DNA of 64,000 nt. Origin: Mytilus trossulus (Eukaryota > Mollusca > Bivalvia > Mytilida > Mytilidae). Made by a program: the position numbers and the translations under genes. The notes beneath the pieces were generated by a model that had not been told where the DNA came from, did no database searches, and was given only the letters and a program-made list of their open reading frames with translations. Where the stretch lies: contig NC_086374.1 in assembly GCF_036588685.1 (NCBI RefSeq), positions 72,848,457-72,912,456 of the forward strand. The letters run 5' to 3'. Below, one piece after another: positions 24,321-37,500 of this stretch (within the stretch, counting starts at the first letter, position 1; each line of letters starts with the position of its first letter).

Positions 24321-24893
24321 GCTCTATGGCAATATATCTGGTTAAGCTATAATAGTTTTTTGGGGAAAGGACAAGGGCACCTGGTTATGTTGTACTTACA
24401 TAGGCTTGACACAGCCTTTAAGTTTGCTTTCAAATAAGGTCTATTAAATATATCAAATACAAACTTGCTGGTCTTTCAGTCTATATATACATGTATATAT
24501 GAATTCTGTCAAGGCTGGATCCAAAATTTATTTTAAGTATGGCACTCCTTTCCTTCTCTATAATTTTTGCCATCTCATAAATGTCATAGGACAGAGGAAT
24601 TAAGACTATGTTGGTTTTTTTCAAGAATGATCCCTATATTTATTTCTCCTCGCCATTTAGCATGATAAAACATAACTACAAGTATTCAAATTAAAAAAAA
24701 ATACCTTTAAAGGTAACATAATAAAAATCTTTATTTGTTTCAAAAACGTCTGTACATAATATTATTTACATAAAATAAAAATCTTCATTTGTATCAAATA
24801 AATTTACACTTTATAAATGTTAAACACATAACTAAATAAATTGACCAAATGCACCAGATATAAACAATTAATCAATAACAAACACCATGATCA

Positions 24894-24930
24894 GGGGTTG
24901 GGGGTTTGGGGGGGGGGGGGTTGTGGGGGG
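24894..24930 (+). repeat. poly-G tract with quadruplex potential
   Basis: Four G runs of 4, 5, 13 and 6 bases separated by two to four T/G bases on the plus strand, in otherwise AT-rich DNA. Confidence 0.8.
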
Positions 24931-25484
24931 CAAATACTACTTTAGAACAAATTTTTATTGGGTCTGTAGGTGAACAAAATTTCTTTTTATTCTTGTAAAA
25001 ATAGGGAGTTGGGTATGACTGCCAATGACAAAACTATCCACCAAAGTTCAAATGAAGTGGATGTAATCAATTATAGACAACGGTTAACAATCTTCAACAA
25101 TAAGAAATACAACACTTTTTCAGCTTTAAAAGGTCCAAATATAAAAATATGAAACAATTCAACTGAGTAAACTAAAGGCATAATTTCTAACAAAACTTTT
25201 CACAAATACCCCTCCTGAAAATGATATTAATATCCAATGTCAATTGACATGGTTTAGTTAAATATTCAATATTCACTTACACTGTTCTCTGGCTATTAAG
25301 ATATTTAATAGTGAAACAAGCAGATTTAATCAGGGACACAAATAATCAAGCATCTCTGTTATGATGAAAACAATTAAAAAAATATTTTGGCAAACATGCT
25401 TTTCAAGGTTTTATAGCAAAACAAGCAGATTTAAAAAGGGGCATATATAATCAAGCATCTCTGTTAAGATGAAATAAAAATTAC

Positions 25485-26600
25485 AAGAGTGCACACACTG
25501 AAATGTCTCGCCTTCTTTACTAATCATTGCGATATTATGTTGATAGTCCTAAGTATAAAGCTTTATTACAACTGTCACATAAACTTAGCATTAACCAAGA
25601 TAACTAAACAAAGACCAATGAACCATGAAAATGAGGTCAAGGTCAGATGAACCATGCCAGGTAGACATCTACAGCTAACAATGCTTCCATACAACAAATA
25701 TAGTTGAGCTTATGAGCTATTACTTAAAGTTTTAGAAAAATAGACCAAAACACAAAAACTTAACACTGTGCAATGAACCCTGAAATTGAGGTCACGGTCA
25801 AATCAAACCTGCAGGAATGACATTTAGATCATAATATATTTCAGTACACCAAATATAGTTGACCTTTGGCATATAATATTAGATAAAAAGACCAAAACTT
25901 AAAAAAATTACTTTGACCACTGAACCATGAAAATGAGGTCAAGGTCAGATGACATCTGCCCGCTAGACATGTACACCTTACAATCATTCCATACAACAGA
26001 TATAGTAGACCTATTGCATAAAGTATGAGAAAAACAGACCAAAACACAAAAACTTAACTATAACCACTAGACCATGAAAATGAGGTCAAGGTCAGGTGAC
26101 ACCTGTCAGTTGGACATGTACACCTTACAGTCCTTCCATACACCAAATATACTAGCCCTATTGCTTATAGTATCTGAGATATGGACTTGACCACCAAAAC
26201 TTAACCTTGTTCACTGATCCATGAAATGAGGTCGAGGTCAAGTGAAAACTGTCTGACAGGCATGAGGACCTTGCAAGGTACGCACATACCAAATATAGTT
26301 ATCCTGTTACTTATAATAAGAGAGAATTCAAGATTACAAAAATTCTGAACTTTTTTTTCAAGTAGTCACTGAACCATGAAAATGAGGTCAAGGACATTGG
26401 ACATGTGACTGAAGGAAACTTCGTAACATGAGGCATCTATATACAAAGTATGAAGCATCCAGGTCTTTCACCTTCTAAAATATAAACCTTTTAAGAAGTG
26501 AGCTAACACCGCTGCCGCCGCAGTCGTAGCCGCCCCCAGTTCACTATCCCTATGTCGAGCTTTCTGCAACAAAAGTTGCAGGCTCGACAAAAACTAGATG
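25485..26600 (+). repeat. tandem array of ~148-bp units ending in a hairpin
   Basis: The block CCATGAAAATGAGGTCAAGG recurs at about 25623, 25778, 25925, 26071, 26219 and 26374, followed in most units by ACATGTACACCTTAC-like and CATACACCAAATATAG-like segments. The array ends with a GC-rich segment and the hairpin CGAGCTTTCTGCAAC-AAAA-GTTGCAGGCTCG, a terminus I know from several mussel repeat families. Frames across it are not genes. Confidence 0.8.
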
Positions 26601-27030
26601 TGTCAAAGCACACAAATGGCCCCGTCTCAAAAAGTTGAAAAATCTGCAATTTCGATAAAACATGTGGACACAAACATGATGGTAGTCTCACTTATCCAAA
26701 ATCAGCTCAAAATCTGGAGGAATATAGAAAAAAATTCTGTATAACTATGACTTCCAACATTTTTTAAAGTTGTAAACACTTAATCTAGGTAACATACCAA
26801 AATTCAGCCCAATATCTGAAAGCATTTAGAAAAGAGGTCCGTTTATAAACTGATTTTCAAATATTTATAAAAGTCCAAAGCCCCAAATAACAGCAAAAAT
26901 GAACCGAGCAGAACAAAACTTAAACTTGATCTGTAACTGATCATGGATAACTCACATACCAAATATCAGCCCAATATCTGAAAGCATTTAGAAAAAAAGT
27001 CTGAACATTTATAACGTTTTGCAGGTACAT
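26601..27030 (+). repeat. dispersed repeat, copy A (CAAATGGCCCCGTCTC family)
   Basis: CACACAAATGGCCCCGTCTC, AAAAATCTGCAATTTC and CATGTGGACACAAACATGAT recur at 28311-28640, with further internal similarity (CAGCCCAATATCTGAAAGC). Confidence 0.75.
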
Positions 27031-27332
27031 CATTAAATAAGGTCACACTGACATACATGGCATATATACAGATAAACACACATGGCAATCAAAACATACA
27101 TAGCATATAAAATTATACATTATGCTTTTGAAACTATTTTTTATAATCAATGTTAACAGAATAAGCCCAGGACACAATAAAACACTAACATTACTCACGT
27201 TTTTTAACGGCAGTACAATGAACTGACTAAATGTACTTTATTTTTACAAAAAATGACCTGCTTAAAAAAAATTAATTCTGACACTGTGCTCAAATTTTTA
27301 AGAAGATCCTGACATTTGTAAAATGGAACTAG

Positions 27333-28127
27333 AGGCTCTAAAGAGCCTGTGTCGCTCACCTTGGGTCTATGTGAATATTAAACAAAGGAAGCAGATGGAT
27401 TCATGACAAAATTGTGTTTTGGTGATGGTGATGTGTTTGTACATCTTACTTAACTGAACATTCTTGCTGCTTACAATTATCACTATCTATAATGAACTTG
27501 GCCCAGTAGTTTCTGTGGAAAAATGTTACTGGTAGTAAAAATTTACAAATTTTATGAAAATTGTTTAAAATTGACTATAAAGGACAATAACTCGTTAAGG
27601 GGTCAATTGACCATTTTGGTCATGTTGACTTATTTGTAAATCTTACTTTGCTGAACATTATTGCTGTTTACAGTTTATCTCTATCTATAATAATATTCAA
27701 GATAATAACCAAAAACAGCAAAATTTCCTTAAAATTACCAATTCAGGGGCAGCAACCCAACAACGGATTCTCTGATTTATCTAAAAATTTCAGGGCAGAT
27801 AGATCTTGACCTGATAAACAATTTTACCCCATGTCAGAGTTGCTCTAAATGCTTTGGTTTTTGAGTTATAAGCCAAAAACTGCATTTAACCCCTATGTTC
27901 TATTTTTAGCCATGGCAGCCATCTTGGTTGGTTTGGCGGGTCACACCACACATTTTTTAAACTAGATACCCCAATGATGATTGTGGCCAAGTTTGGTTAA
28001 ATTTGGCTCAGTAGTTTCAGAGAAGAAGATTTTAGTAAAAGTTAACGACGATGACGACGACGGAAGACGGACGACAGACGCCAAGTGTTGAGAAAAGCTC
28101 ACTTGGCCCTTCGGGCCAGGTGAGCTA
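27333..28127 (+). mobile_element. 0.8-kb non-coding element with hairpin ends
   Basis: Begins with the perfect hairpin AGGCTCT-AA-AGAGCCT followed by GCTCACCT. It ends with a simple ACGACGACG-type run and the hairpin TGGCCC-TTC-GGGCCA followed by AGGTGAGC, so GCTCACCT is inverted at the two ends. I know this pair of ends as a widespread mussel repeat. No transposase is seen, so it would be non-autonomous. Confidence 0.65.
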
Positions 28128-28310
28128 AAAATTCAAGATATTGAATTTATTTTCTGGTTAATAAATTATTAATAATAAACAATTTAATTATGGCACATTA
28201 TCATGAATATCTTTGTTTGCAAAATGTAATCATAACAAAAATCATTGGCAAAAACTATCTGTTACAAAAGAGTGGAAGCTAATCAGTAACACATTTTGAA
28301 TTACATAACA

Positions 28311-28640
28311 GACTAGATGGGTCAAAACGACACAAATGGCCCCATCTCAAAAAGTTGAAAAATCTGCAATTTCAATAAGGCATGTGGACACAAACATGAT
28401 GGTAGACTCACATATCAAAAATAAGCTCAAAATCTGGAGGTGTGTAGAAAAATATAAAATATAACTGTAATTTTTGTCAACTTTCAAAGTTGTAAACCCT
28501 AAATTTTGGCAAAAATTAGCGGAACCAAACTTTAACTTGATCTGTAACTCATCTTGGTTAACTCACATGCTGAAAATCAGCCAAATATCAGAAGGCGTTT
28601 AGAAAAACACTCGGTATAATGGTTTGTTACGGAATGACAG
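28311..28640 (+). repeat. dispersed repeat, copy B (CAAATGGCCCCATCTC family)
   Basis: Second copy of the family at 26601-27030, sharing GGCCCCATCTCAAAAAGTTG, ACACAAACATGATGGTAG and TCAAAATCTGGAGG. Confidence 0.75.
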
Positions 28641-29544
28641 AATTACAGAATTTCTGTAAAAAATATAGCACTGACAACTTTGTTGCGGGCCATAAAAAGA
28701 AGATAAAGGAAATGCTGTGTGCAATAATACAGCAAATACAGAAAAAAGAAAATAACATGTAGAGGTCAATATCTAGACTTCAACAAAAGAAAGCACTTTC
28801 AAATTTAAATATTAGTATAACTTGTTAATTTTTATTACAGATAGCTTTTACCAGCATTCACCTATATATAATACACACTATATCTAGCACCAAATATATT
28901 TTTTTTCCCCCTGATATTTAAGTATTGAAGACAATTTTACATCAAATAAGGTGTAATTTTTTGGAAATTTATTTAGCTGTGTAATCATTCCTGTTTGCAT
29001 ATATATATATCATAACACATAATATGAAGTTGGATTCATTGAATTTTTTTTTACATTTAAGAGATACTGCACTTTATATAATCGTTGGGAATAAAAGGAT
29101 ACAAACTTCCATTTATTCATTTTTTTGAAGTTTTATCAAATAAAACTAGACAATAGATGGAAGAAAAAACTCAAAAAAACAATTATGGCCTTGTATAAAT
29201 CATTCATAATAACATATTTCTTCCATGCCTACTAGATACAAATTCTAGAATTTCTTTAGCTTTGTTACGTACATGTATTTTCAATTTCCCCAAATCAAAA
29301 TTTTTATTGTTTGCCCAAGAATAACTTACAAAATAAGACAACTATTAGCATGATTAGTATATTAAATTCAAATCCTAAAAGAAAGACTGATAAGTCAACA
29401 GTGCTTTTAAACTAGAAAAGTAAGGAATAGCCATGATTCGCTATGAAACGACATCATTAAATAGACAAAAGAGCAAGGGTGAAAACAAATGCAGGTCACA
29501 TACATGTATACAAAATGTCAACTTAAAATTAACATGGTTATATT
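28641..29544. other. AT-rich spacer
   Basis: Nothing recognised. Confidence 0.5.
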
Positions 29545-29812
29545 TCACAAGAATGTGTCCAGTTACATGGATGCCCCACTCGCATTGTCATTTTCTATGT
29601 TCAGTGGACCTTGAAATTGGGGTAAAACCTCTAATTTGGCATTAAAATTAGAAAGATCATATCATAGGAAAACATGTGTACTAAGTTCCAAGTTGATTGG
29701 ACTTCAACTTCATCAAACACTACCTTGACCAAAAACTTTAACGTGAAGCAGGACAGACAGACGAATGGATAAACAGACGACCAGAAAACATTATGTAGGT
29801 GGGGCATAAATA
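29545..29812 (+). repeat. dispersed repeat, copy 2 (GTGTCCAGTTACATGG family)
   Basis: Same landmarks as 23190-23450, somewhat more complete, ending in GTAGGTGGGGCATAAA. Confidence 0.75.
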
Positions 29813-30454
29813 TCACACATTTTGGATTACATATGAACATGTTAAACAGCATCATTACATAAATATTCTTGTTTATTGATTGATAATTATATAAACTGAT
29901 TATATCAATAAAAATATCAAAATTGCAACATACTTTAAAATACAGAAACTAAATATTTACATAAACAATCAATTCAGTCATATGCTGTAATATATATATT
30001 TATTTGAATGAATCACTCATCATAATGTTTATATAAGGTTTAGAAAAAAGAAAGTCTAAAATGTGGTTTATAACAAAAATAATATGAACTTAAAAATTTC
30101 ACACAGTCAATTGAGTATTACTTACAAACCTTTTTTTTTTTTAACTTATTAATACCGGTAGTTGTAATACATGTATATCAATTTGGTGATATTGCACCAA
30201 ATCAAATTGTGCATAAAAAATGTCAATACTTCCAAATTAAAAATTAAATCTTCCCCCCTCCCCCTCAAATATACAAGATACATTGTACATTCAAACTATC
30301 ACAGAAATATTTTGACTTTTTATATAAACAGTATATTACCCTGTCATGCCTTTTGACCATTGTTGACATGAATAATCTATCATGCCCTGTATAGTATAAA
30401 GATGTTCAAAGTCAGTAATACAAATGTATTTAAAATTCTAAATTGTAAAATTGA
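29813..30454. other. AT-rich spacer
   Basis: Nothing recognised. Confidence 0.5.
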
Positions 30455-30575
30455 GAAAGGAAATGGTGAATATGTCAAAGCGACAACCATAGAGCAGACA
30501 ACAGCCTAAGGCAACCAATGGGTCTTCAATGTAGCGAGAATTACCGCACCCATAGGTGTCCTTCAGCTGGCCCAT
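30455..30575 (-). repeat. dispersed mussel-type repeat fragment
   Basis: Read on the minus strand: GGGCCAGCTGAAGGACACCT, TGGGTGCGGTAATTCTCGCT, TACATTGAAGACCCATTGG and TTTGACATATTCACC, the same order as in the 3' half of the repeat at 2351-2643. Confidence 0.7.
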
Positions 30576-31294
30576 AAAAATATTTTTATTTTCTCTCAGC
30601 AGTATTATTTAACATGTGTAAGGGCGACACTATAGGTATAGCTATAGTATCCATAAATTTTAGGATTCTGATAAATCTGCAAGGATATGATTCCAACAAT
30701 ACAAACTAGCAGTACATGTAGTTATATTATGTATGTTTAAATGTACTGTCTCTAGAAAGGTCCTTTTTCTTGATTTCATACTTTACTTAATATCAGCACA
30801 GAAATTTACTGATTAGGACATAAGAGTTGAAATTTACCCCTAACAAAGAAATGGGGCATCTCCTTTCCACGTCTGCTTTTAAGACGTCTGGTTGGCACAT
30901 TTTTTGGGGTTAACCATATCTACTCAAACTTAACAATGCTCTGGATTTTTTCTTCTTTTTTTTTTTACAATTTTCAAAATAATTACTATGATGGCCTACT
31001 TATAACATGAGTATTTGTAAATAAATAATCAAAGGATTCTTAGTTTTGCATGAAATTGACTGACAATTTTGTCAACCCCAAACCACCGCACCTACCCCTC
31101 AACTGCCCCCCTCCTATAAAAGAGTTTAAGAATTCAATGTCCAGTCAAATTGATGTAGCATTATAAGCATGTCTAATAGGATGTACAAAATGATCAAATC
31201 TGATTTGATTATGCATTTTTTGGTTTGTTAGTTTTTTAGCACCATGATAAATAGGTTTAATAGACAAATTAACAATAAATTTTACAATATTCTG

Positions 31295-31563
31295 CTATGT
31301 ACCAATAGTTCTAGCCTGTGTAAATGTAGCAATCTGATGAAGTTCTACCTTGTAAGATTTCAGCCATTGTTTTCCGTCCCAATATTTATCATTGAGCTCA
31401 TCATGCCAAGTACCTTCTGGTAAATAAATATCAATCTCTGTTGTCCCTGGCGACAGAACTGGTGCCACAAGTAAAGTTTCTCCTACCAAGAACTGGTTAC
31501 CTATTGCCAGTGCATCTGGGTCTGTTGGTGATACCCACCATAATGGTCTAATAATGGGAGACC
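31295..31563 (-). CDS. MYORG-like: MYORG-like gene, exon 3 (C-terminal beta domain)
   Basis: Acceptor TTGTATTAACAG|GG. The first base pair of the exon completes the glycine codon split by the intron. Encodes SPIIRPLWWVSPTDPDA, FLVGETLLVAPVLSPGTTE and DIYLPEGTWHDE, typical of the GH31 C-terminal sheet, and ends at TAG 31295. Confidence 0.9.
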
Positions 31564-34500
31564 CTGTTAATACAAGAAATGAAATATATAATAAATATAT
31601 CATTAACAATGGACTATGGTTGTAATAGTGAAAACACATACCATAGATTCAAAATGCTGTGTATTAGAAATTGTTAATACAATTATCAATTTTGATTATT
31701 TAGTTTATTTTTCTAATTTGATTTTATCGGCAATTCTGTACAAAAAACTCTGAGATAAAATAGTAAAAAAAGTATATATAATAAAGATGTTAACAATAAT
31801 TTTGACATGAATCCAAAAGTTCAATCAATGAGCTAACAATAAAATATTAAAATGAACATGATGAATGGGCCTTTTTGAATTTGTTTACTGTAAAGATGTT
31901 AACAACAATGATATTCTTGTCAATTCCATAATCCTTATAGTACATTTAACTGATCAAACCAAGGAATGAGATGTGGTTGTACCTGAATAGATGAGACAAT
32001 GTTTAAATAAAGAGTGTCACAAAACTGAATATATAATTAGCATGATTAACCCTATATCAACATCCGGGCAACTGAAATTACAAGTGTAAAGTTCTACTTG
32101 TATGTTCTGTACATTTTGATAATGTTTCACTTTATTTCTTATCTAATAGATTATATAAAATCATCTAGTCAACAATCAACAAACATGACAAATGATTTGC
32201 CACATAATTAGCTTGTGTGACAAAACCATTTCATAAACTGTTCTTTTAAAGATTTTCATATCGAAAAAAAAATCAGATTTAATCATACATGTACATGCAA
32301 TTCCCTGGGATGCCTTGATATCATTTGTTATTGACTGTACACTGTGAAGAATCTATTTTGTTATCAGATGATATCTCATTGGTTTAATTAATATGCTGAT
32401 GCTGCAAAATGTATGTACTTACATGACTTATAATATTAAAATAGACTTTTGCATGATAACTAATTCCTTGAAATTCTTCATCATATACATGATACACTTG
32501 CTTATTTCCCTTTATTCTTATAAAATTTGTGTGATTGTAGAAGTTGAATCATTATATTTATTAGACAGTAGCCTCAAGGCAGCAAACCAGAAACAAATAA
32601 CTGCAGTAATTTACCTAGAAGCCTTATGAAAATTCCATATTACACTCAGTGATGTACATAGAATGTACAATGTATAATTATATGCCTTATTTGTTCTGTT
32701 GCACCACTGTCCCATGATTAGGGATAGGGTTTGAAGCGTGCTTACATGTTTAACCCTGCCAAATTCCTTATGTATGTACCTGTCCCATGTCAGGAGCCTG
32801 TTATTCAGTGGTTGTCGTTTGTTGCTACATGTATGTTACATATCTGTATTTGTTTTCTCTTCATTATTTGCAATTTGTACATAAATAAGGCCCTTAGATT
32901 TCATGTTTGAATTGTTTTACATTTTTTATTTCTGGCCTTTTATAGCTGAATACATGTACTGGGTATGGGTTTTGCTCATTGTTGAAGGACGTACAGTGAC
33001 CTATAGTTGTGAATTTCTGTGAAATTTCGTCTCTTGTGAAGAGTTGTCTCATTGGCAATCATTCCACATCTTCTTTTTATATGATTATGTAAGTGGCAAA
33101 TTTCATTACAAACATCAACAATTCAACCCTCATCCTTCATACAATTCTAAATAACTATGGAGAAACTGCTTAAATTACAAGTAGTAAAATAAACAAGTTG
33201 CGATTTTTACCATAGTGTTCTGCTTCTCTTGCTGCCTTCTCAAGTAAAGGTAAAATAGATTCTCTCTTCTCTAACATTGTTTTTGTTAATGTCACCATTT
33301 CTTCATCATAATCCCATGGTGGAATGGAAAACTTCATTACAGGTAAATATGTAGCTACCTGTAACCAGCGGATGTACAGCTCTCTATCAGGTAATAAAGT
33401 CTCATTAAAATTATCTCCCTTGAATCCATTACCTCCTATAACATCTGGAATAACATAGGGGTAACCAAGGATACCAAGAGTCAAAACAGCAGGAATGATG
33501 CTATTGAGTCCATTATAATGGCTCCATGTAGAGTCTCTGCTACTTAGATGTATATAAACTGGGAATTTTTGTGTTTTGTGACCACATGTCACTTGGCAGC
33601 CATATTTGATCACATTTGATATAAAAGTTTGAATAAATGTACATGGATTTTTTAAGAACTGATGTGATTTATGACTTGACGGAATAAAATTTGTTTCACA
33701 ACCATGGAAAGTAAAATTTTTAAGATTGAAATTACTTTTCATATCTTCTAGTTTTTGTTTATACCATTCTTGTGTTTTGGGATTTGAAAAATCCAGAATT
33801 GCAACTAACCCACCATACCATCCAGTCAGTGTAGGTGCTTTCCCTCCATTGTCATGAATAAATAATGCTGAATTCTGTGCAAAATTTCTAGTGTTGTTAT
33901 CTACAGACACAAATGGTGTTAAAACAGCACTGACATCAGAATGGGTCTGTTTTAAGATACCAACCATTTGAGCTGAGTTACTGAAAAAATCTGATCTAAA
34001 ATCAAAATTTCCATATGCAGATGAATAAGGTTCATATATTTCAAAATTTGTTTTCCTTTTATCAATTTTTGTAATGTTTGATGAATATTTTAAAACTACG
34101 TTCTGATTCAATCCAGATTTATACTTCGCTTTAGTAGACCATGTTACTTTCTGCATAACAGACAAATCTGGAATTCCCTGTGGTTTTTCAAAGTGAGTTC
34201 TCTGGAAAAAATCTCTCATCTTTTTTACATTATCTTCTTTACAAATTGTATATTTCAAAAATGGAGGTTCATTGTTTGGATTAGGGAATGGTGATTCATT
34301 GTAATCTCCCTTGAAACATAAAAGACTACTTCCTGATTCGTTCAGACTAACATGCAAAGGAACACTACTGTCAACTACAATACCAACTCCATTGGAATTT
34401 ATCCAAAATCTCTCAACAACATTACCAAAAACATTGGTACGATCTTTTTCAACTTTTGACTTAAATAAAATATCATTGGTGATATATGGCTGCATAGGAA

Positions 34501-37500
34501 CTTCAGCATACTGCAGTGGCATGTACTGACTGGACAGTAAGGAACCTCCAAACCAGTGATGTGGTCCACGTAGGGTGAAGCAATCATGTGGAGTGAAGTC
34601 ACGACTTGTTGATGTCCAATAGACATCGTGGCAGCTATCATGTTGGTGTTGAATCACCTGTAAATATATAAGATCAACAGATTAAGGGGGGTCAGATTGG
34701 GGAGGGGGGTTGGTGGGGCTTCTGATCCCAGATTCCGCTTACTGTTTTGTCAGATTGCAGTTTCTGGCTTACAGTTTGTATGTAAGTTATTCATTTTTTT
34801 GTAATTTCCCATGTCACGCTTGACTTCATTTTCCGTTTTCATGGCACAATAATTTGACTTTAACATGTCACGCTTACAAAAAATCGGAAATCCCACATCA
34901 CGCTTAGACCACCATGAGACCCATATTACAATGTAAGTACTGTAGATTCATTATTATTCGTTGGATACCAATTTTTGTGGGTTTCGTGGGTACAGGTGAA
35001 CCAAGAATTCAAATGTTCAATGAAAGCTCATATTTTAATAGGCATATATTGTATATGTAGAGATTGCCAAAACCACGAAATCAAATATCCACAAATATGC
35101 TAGTTTTCAGCAATCCACGAAAATTGATACTCACAAAAATAAATGAATCCACAGTATCATAACCACTGAGAAAATGTTACTTTTGAGAGCCATGAGCAAC
35201 AAATTAGACATAATACATGCATATACCAACTATCCTTGAATACTAGAAAATGCATGTCATTGTGCATTTTAAACAAAAGTTTCATTACTAATTATAATTA
35301 TAAATGCTTAATATATTTGTTAAACATTACCATTAAATTGTTAACACATATCATTTTCTTTTCTTATGAAACTGATTCACAAATTGCTGTTGCTTCAGAA
35401 AATAATTTTAAATATTACATTTATTATTCATGCTATGTTTAGAAAAACTTTGATGGCAAGTGTAATAAATGTGATAAGAACTTTATTATCTGATGACACA
35501 TCAATAATTTTATCATGACTGGATAATCCAATCCTGAAAGAGACAAAAAAAAAGGTTTAAAAAGAATATTATTTATTTCAAAATATGTGTACTCAGCTTT
35601 CTCCAACACTGCAACAACATACGAAATTCTTACAAGAAAGAAGTTTTAAAAAGAAAAAACATACTTGAACCTGAATAAAATAAAAAAAAAAGAACAAAAA
35701 AGAAACAAAATCAAAACATTGAAAAAAAAAATTAAAAAGTGACAGATACAAAAGTGAATAAAAACAAATAAAAAATACTTGAATAGAAAAAAGCAAAATC
35801 AAACATACAAACCTGAATGTAATAAATAAAAACAAATAAAAAATACTTAAATAGAAAAAAAGAAACAAAATCAAAACATACAAACCTGAATTAAAAAAAT
35901 AAAAACAAATAAAAAATACTTAAATAAAGAAAAGAAAAGAAACAAAATAAAAACTTTGAAAAAAACAAATTAAAAGAATAAGATACAAAAGTGAATAAAA
36001 CAAAGAAAAATTCAAACAAAAGAAAAAAAAGCAGAATCAAAACATACAAAACAAATAAACAAGTAATTTAAATGAACGAAAATTAAAACAAAATTTTATT
36101 ATATAATTTCAAGAAAAGGTTAAAATGTCAATTTCAATAGAGTCATTAGTTACACATATGTATGCACAGGTAAATTTTAATGACACACACTAGCAGAAAA
36201 CTTCAACCCTGATTGATTTCAACAGGTAACATAATTAGATAAAACATCAGCCTATGTTTTATGACCCCAATAAATGGCCAACATCTCAAGATTGAATACC
36301 CCAATAAAAGGTCACCATTTAAAGGTGACCATACAAGAGGGTGGACATTACTAAGAGAAAGTCACAGGCTGTACTGTAGATTATAAGAATGACATTGATG
36401 GCAAGCAGGATAAAGACTTGTATCATTTTACATTTTTGCATGATTAATATATTTTTTTGGAATAATTGAGTTTGCAAATATCATTCATGGACAAGAAAAA
36501 TCTTATCAATTCGGTCAGGGGTATTAATACTTAAACAAGTCATTTCTACATGTTGAATTTACTTGAAGGTGTAAGTACTGTAATAAATTCTGGTAAAATT
36601 AATTTGTGAGATTTTTATTTCATTTTCTAGGTGTGAATTATCTCCCATTAATCTTTCTTAAAAAAATACTTATACAAGTAACTATGTTTTACTAACATGA
36701 CTTATATGGTCCAGAACAAATATAATTATATAGAAATTTTCCATAGAAGAGAATTATTTCAGTTCAACAGTTGAACCTGGAGCCTGCAGCTTGATTAATT
36801 GATTCCTTAACAAACAAAAAATGTATGTTTTTGAGTTTTAGAAGAAAAAAAACAAGGCTTCACTTACATAGTCATGATTTGTTGTTCCTGAAATACTTTA
36901 AATTATAAGCATATATTTTCAAACAATACTGATGCAGTAAAGATCCAAAAGTTAGCATGCAATAAATCTTCAAAATTCACAACATCATCAACGACAAAAT
37001 CTAAGTTAAAACCAATTTATTGCCAAACAATAAAAGGGTTATTGCAGGCCTAGAATATTGGGGAATATAGTCCGTTGTAGAACATATATATTGCAACTGG
37101 TGATAAAAAAAAGTTAGAGCATTAATCTGAATTCACTAATTATTTGATATATATATGCTTAAATTTTTAATTTGTAAAGTTTATAGTTGAATTTGTGACC
37201 AAGCAATGTTTAGTTCGTGTATTTGTATGATTTGTGGTATTCACAAAATCCGTTATCATTTTTTATGTAACTTTTAGATCATATTATGGTTTTTAAACAG
37301 AGACTTTGTGATATGTATTGTCAAACAAGAGTTTGATGCTACTGTAGAAGTTAATCAAATATTTTTTTTGTATAGATATATATGATATCCAATTTTTCAA
37401 ACAACTCTCAAGGTATTTTTATATCTTTTATCAAGCAATAATCTAGATTTCGTAATTAATAAGTTGACCATTTATTGAATTTTTCAGCATGACAAGGTAA

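Noticed and set aside
35593-35883. Phe/Leu-rich 96-codon minus-strand frame resembling a membrane protein
   Set aside because: It is the complement of an A-rich degenerate repeat.
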